64,000 nt of DNA from Dasypus novemcinctus. Taxonomy: Eukaryota > Chordata > Mammalia > Cingulata > Dasypodidae. A program made the position numbers and the translations under genes. The notes beneath the pieces were generated by a model. The model was given only the letters and a program-made list of their open reading frames with translations, searched no databases and was not told the DNA's origin. How positions within the stretch are numbered: position 1 is the first letter of the stretch; each line of letters opens with the position of its first letter. The stretch lies in assembly GCF_030445035.2 (NCBI RefSeq), contig NC_080673.1:182881216-182945215 (forward strand), given 5' to 3'. Shown here piece after piece: positions 24,336 through 64,000 of this stretch.

Positions 24336-24520
24336 TCTTATAAGCCAGAGGTCCTGGAAGGGGGGTACCCGGTCTCTGGACCACCAGGATCTGCATTACC
24401 TGGCCAAGTTAGAAAGGCAAATTCTCAAGCCCCGTCCAAAACCTACTTTATCGGAAATTCTAGGGGTGGGGCCTCCGGGTAATTCTGATGTGAGCTGTTG
24501 TTGGAGAACCACGGGTGAAA
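24335..24520 (+). mobile_element. MER5A-like hAT-Charlie element
   Basis: Order of landmarks: 'ctctggaccaccaggatctgcattacctgg', 'gcaaattctcaagcccc', 'aacctactttatcggaaattctaggggtggggcc', 'aattctgatgtgagctg', 'ggagaaccac'. This matches the short MER5A consensus. A second copy lies at 42090-42250. Confidence 0.75.
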
Positions 24521-25559
24521 GGATTGGCCTTGCCGTGAGGGACTGGGGGCCAGGGGCCTCACATAAGCCCACAGAGGTGAGATGACCTAAAAAAAAAAGT
24601 AAGGGATGACTCAGGCGAGGAGCTGGCCGGAACTGTCCTGAGATGCTAAGGGCATATCCAGGGACAGGGGATTCCGCAGGGGGTCTAAGCAGCCCTGGGC
24701 ATCCCCATCCCTTCCACCACTCACTGCACGTCTTCTGGCGTGCCTTGGCCCACGGTGGTGGCACCTCCACCGGCAAAGGGCTGCGTCCTTTCTGACTCAA
24801 TCTTTTATTAGTTCTAATCCGCAAAACCCACCAGCGCCAAGGGAGGCTTTTGCGAACTTTCTAAGGTAGGTTAACTGTTTCGGAGCAGCAGTCGCGGGCC
24901 CCAGCAGTTGTCTGAGCAGCTCGACCCAGCCGTGCGCTTGCCAGGACGGGCGGCAAGCTGGTAACGTCGCCCCCCGGCGCCTCTCGGCCTGGCGGCAGGA
25001 CTCGGGTCGGCGAGCAGCCAGTCCCGACCTAAGTCCCCACGGCGAGGATGTGCCTGGATTTTTTTTTTTCTTCAAGCTGTTTGTGCACTTCGGGGGCCTT
25101 AGCGCTTTCATTTAGGGCTTGAGTACAATTGTATTGGCCTAATTAATTCACTTCCCTGTCGGCCCGACGTGGAAGCCCGGGAACTGGGATGCAAATCCAA
25201 TTCAAACCCGCTCTGGGCGCCCATACCCCTAGACGATTAAAACAAAGAGCGCGGCGAGCGCCGCGGCACCGCTCCAACCCCCCGGGAACCATCCAGAACG
25301 TGCCGCCAACGGGTTGGCAGGCTTGGGAGCGACCGGAGCCGCAGTCGTGCCAGCGGTCCCACCCCTGCAGGTGGACAGGTGGAGGTTGGCAGGGGTCATC
25401 ATCCAGCCCGGAGGCCTGGAAGGTGGGCCGCTGCGAAGCACAGCTCCAGGGGGCACCCCTTGCCCTGCGGGAATGGCGTCCCCGCCAAAAAAGCAACCAA
25501 ACAAAAAAACCACTGCCCGGGTCCCCCGAACTGGGTTGCGCGACCCAGCTCGTGGGGGG

Positions 25560-63954
<38,395 letters not shown>

Positions 63955-64000
63955 TAGTGTATGCAAGAGATTTACCCGAGCCAGAGTGTGCACTCGCTCT

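Overview
The window is mammalian genomic DNA, most probably from an armadillo (Xenarthra; Dasypus novemcinctus is my best guess). The species call rests on eight full-length tRNA-derived SINEs of about 380-450 bp that I recognise as armadillo DAS-SINE type, plus several shorter and multimeric relatives. Many share clear 11-17 bp target duplications. Older repeats common to placental mammals (L1, L2, MIR, MER5A, MER20, MLT1) fill much of the rest. Repeat family names are from memory of consensus sequences.

There is one protein-coding gene: the 5' part of SEL1L3 (suppressor of lin-12-like 3) on the + strand. Seven coding exons with GT-AG borders and consistent phases lie at 26270-26347, 40688-41258, 52213-52339, 53997-54118, 54542-54657, 57782-57840 and 63765-63897. 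They encode 402 residues: a hydrophobic leader, a lumenal/extracellular N-terminal region and what looks like a LamG/concanavalin-type domain. The Sel1 repeats and the C-terminal membrane segment lie beyond the right edge. Exon 1 sits in a CpG-rich promoter at about 24.9-26.9 kb, with a polypurine tract just upstream.

Layout: 1-24.9 kb is intergenic and repeat-rich, with two long antisense L1 segments and a solo endogenous retrovirus LTR (6359-6871) flanked by a perfect 6-bp duplication. 24.9-26.9 kb is the promoter and exon 1. 26.3-40.7 kb is intron 1, with a dense SINE/L1/LTR/DNA-transposon patchwork between 33 and 40 kb. 41.3-52.2 kb is intron 2, ending in three consecutive MIRs just before exon 3. 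52.3-64 kb holds exons 3-7 and shorter introns, with dimeric and trimeric DAS-type SINEs and a tetranucleotide microsatellite.

I found no intact tRNA, rRNA, CRISPR or bacterial-type element and no second protein gene I can defend. Most long open frames here are shadows of SINEs or of GC-rich promoter sequence. I do not see a previously undescribed multi-gene system. The observations most worth checking are the apparent loss of the upstream SEL1L3 start codon, the young solo LTR in sense orientation upstream of the gene, the SINE multimers and T-tailed SINE, and a possible antisense exon in intron 6.
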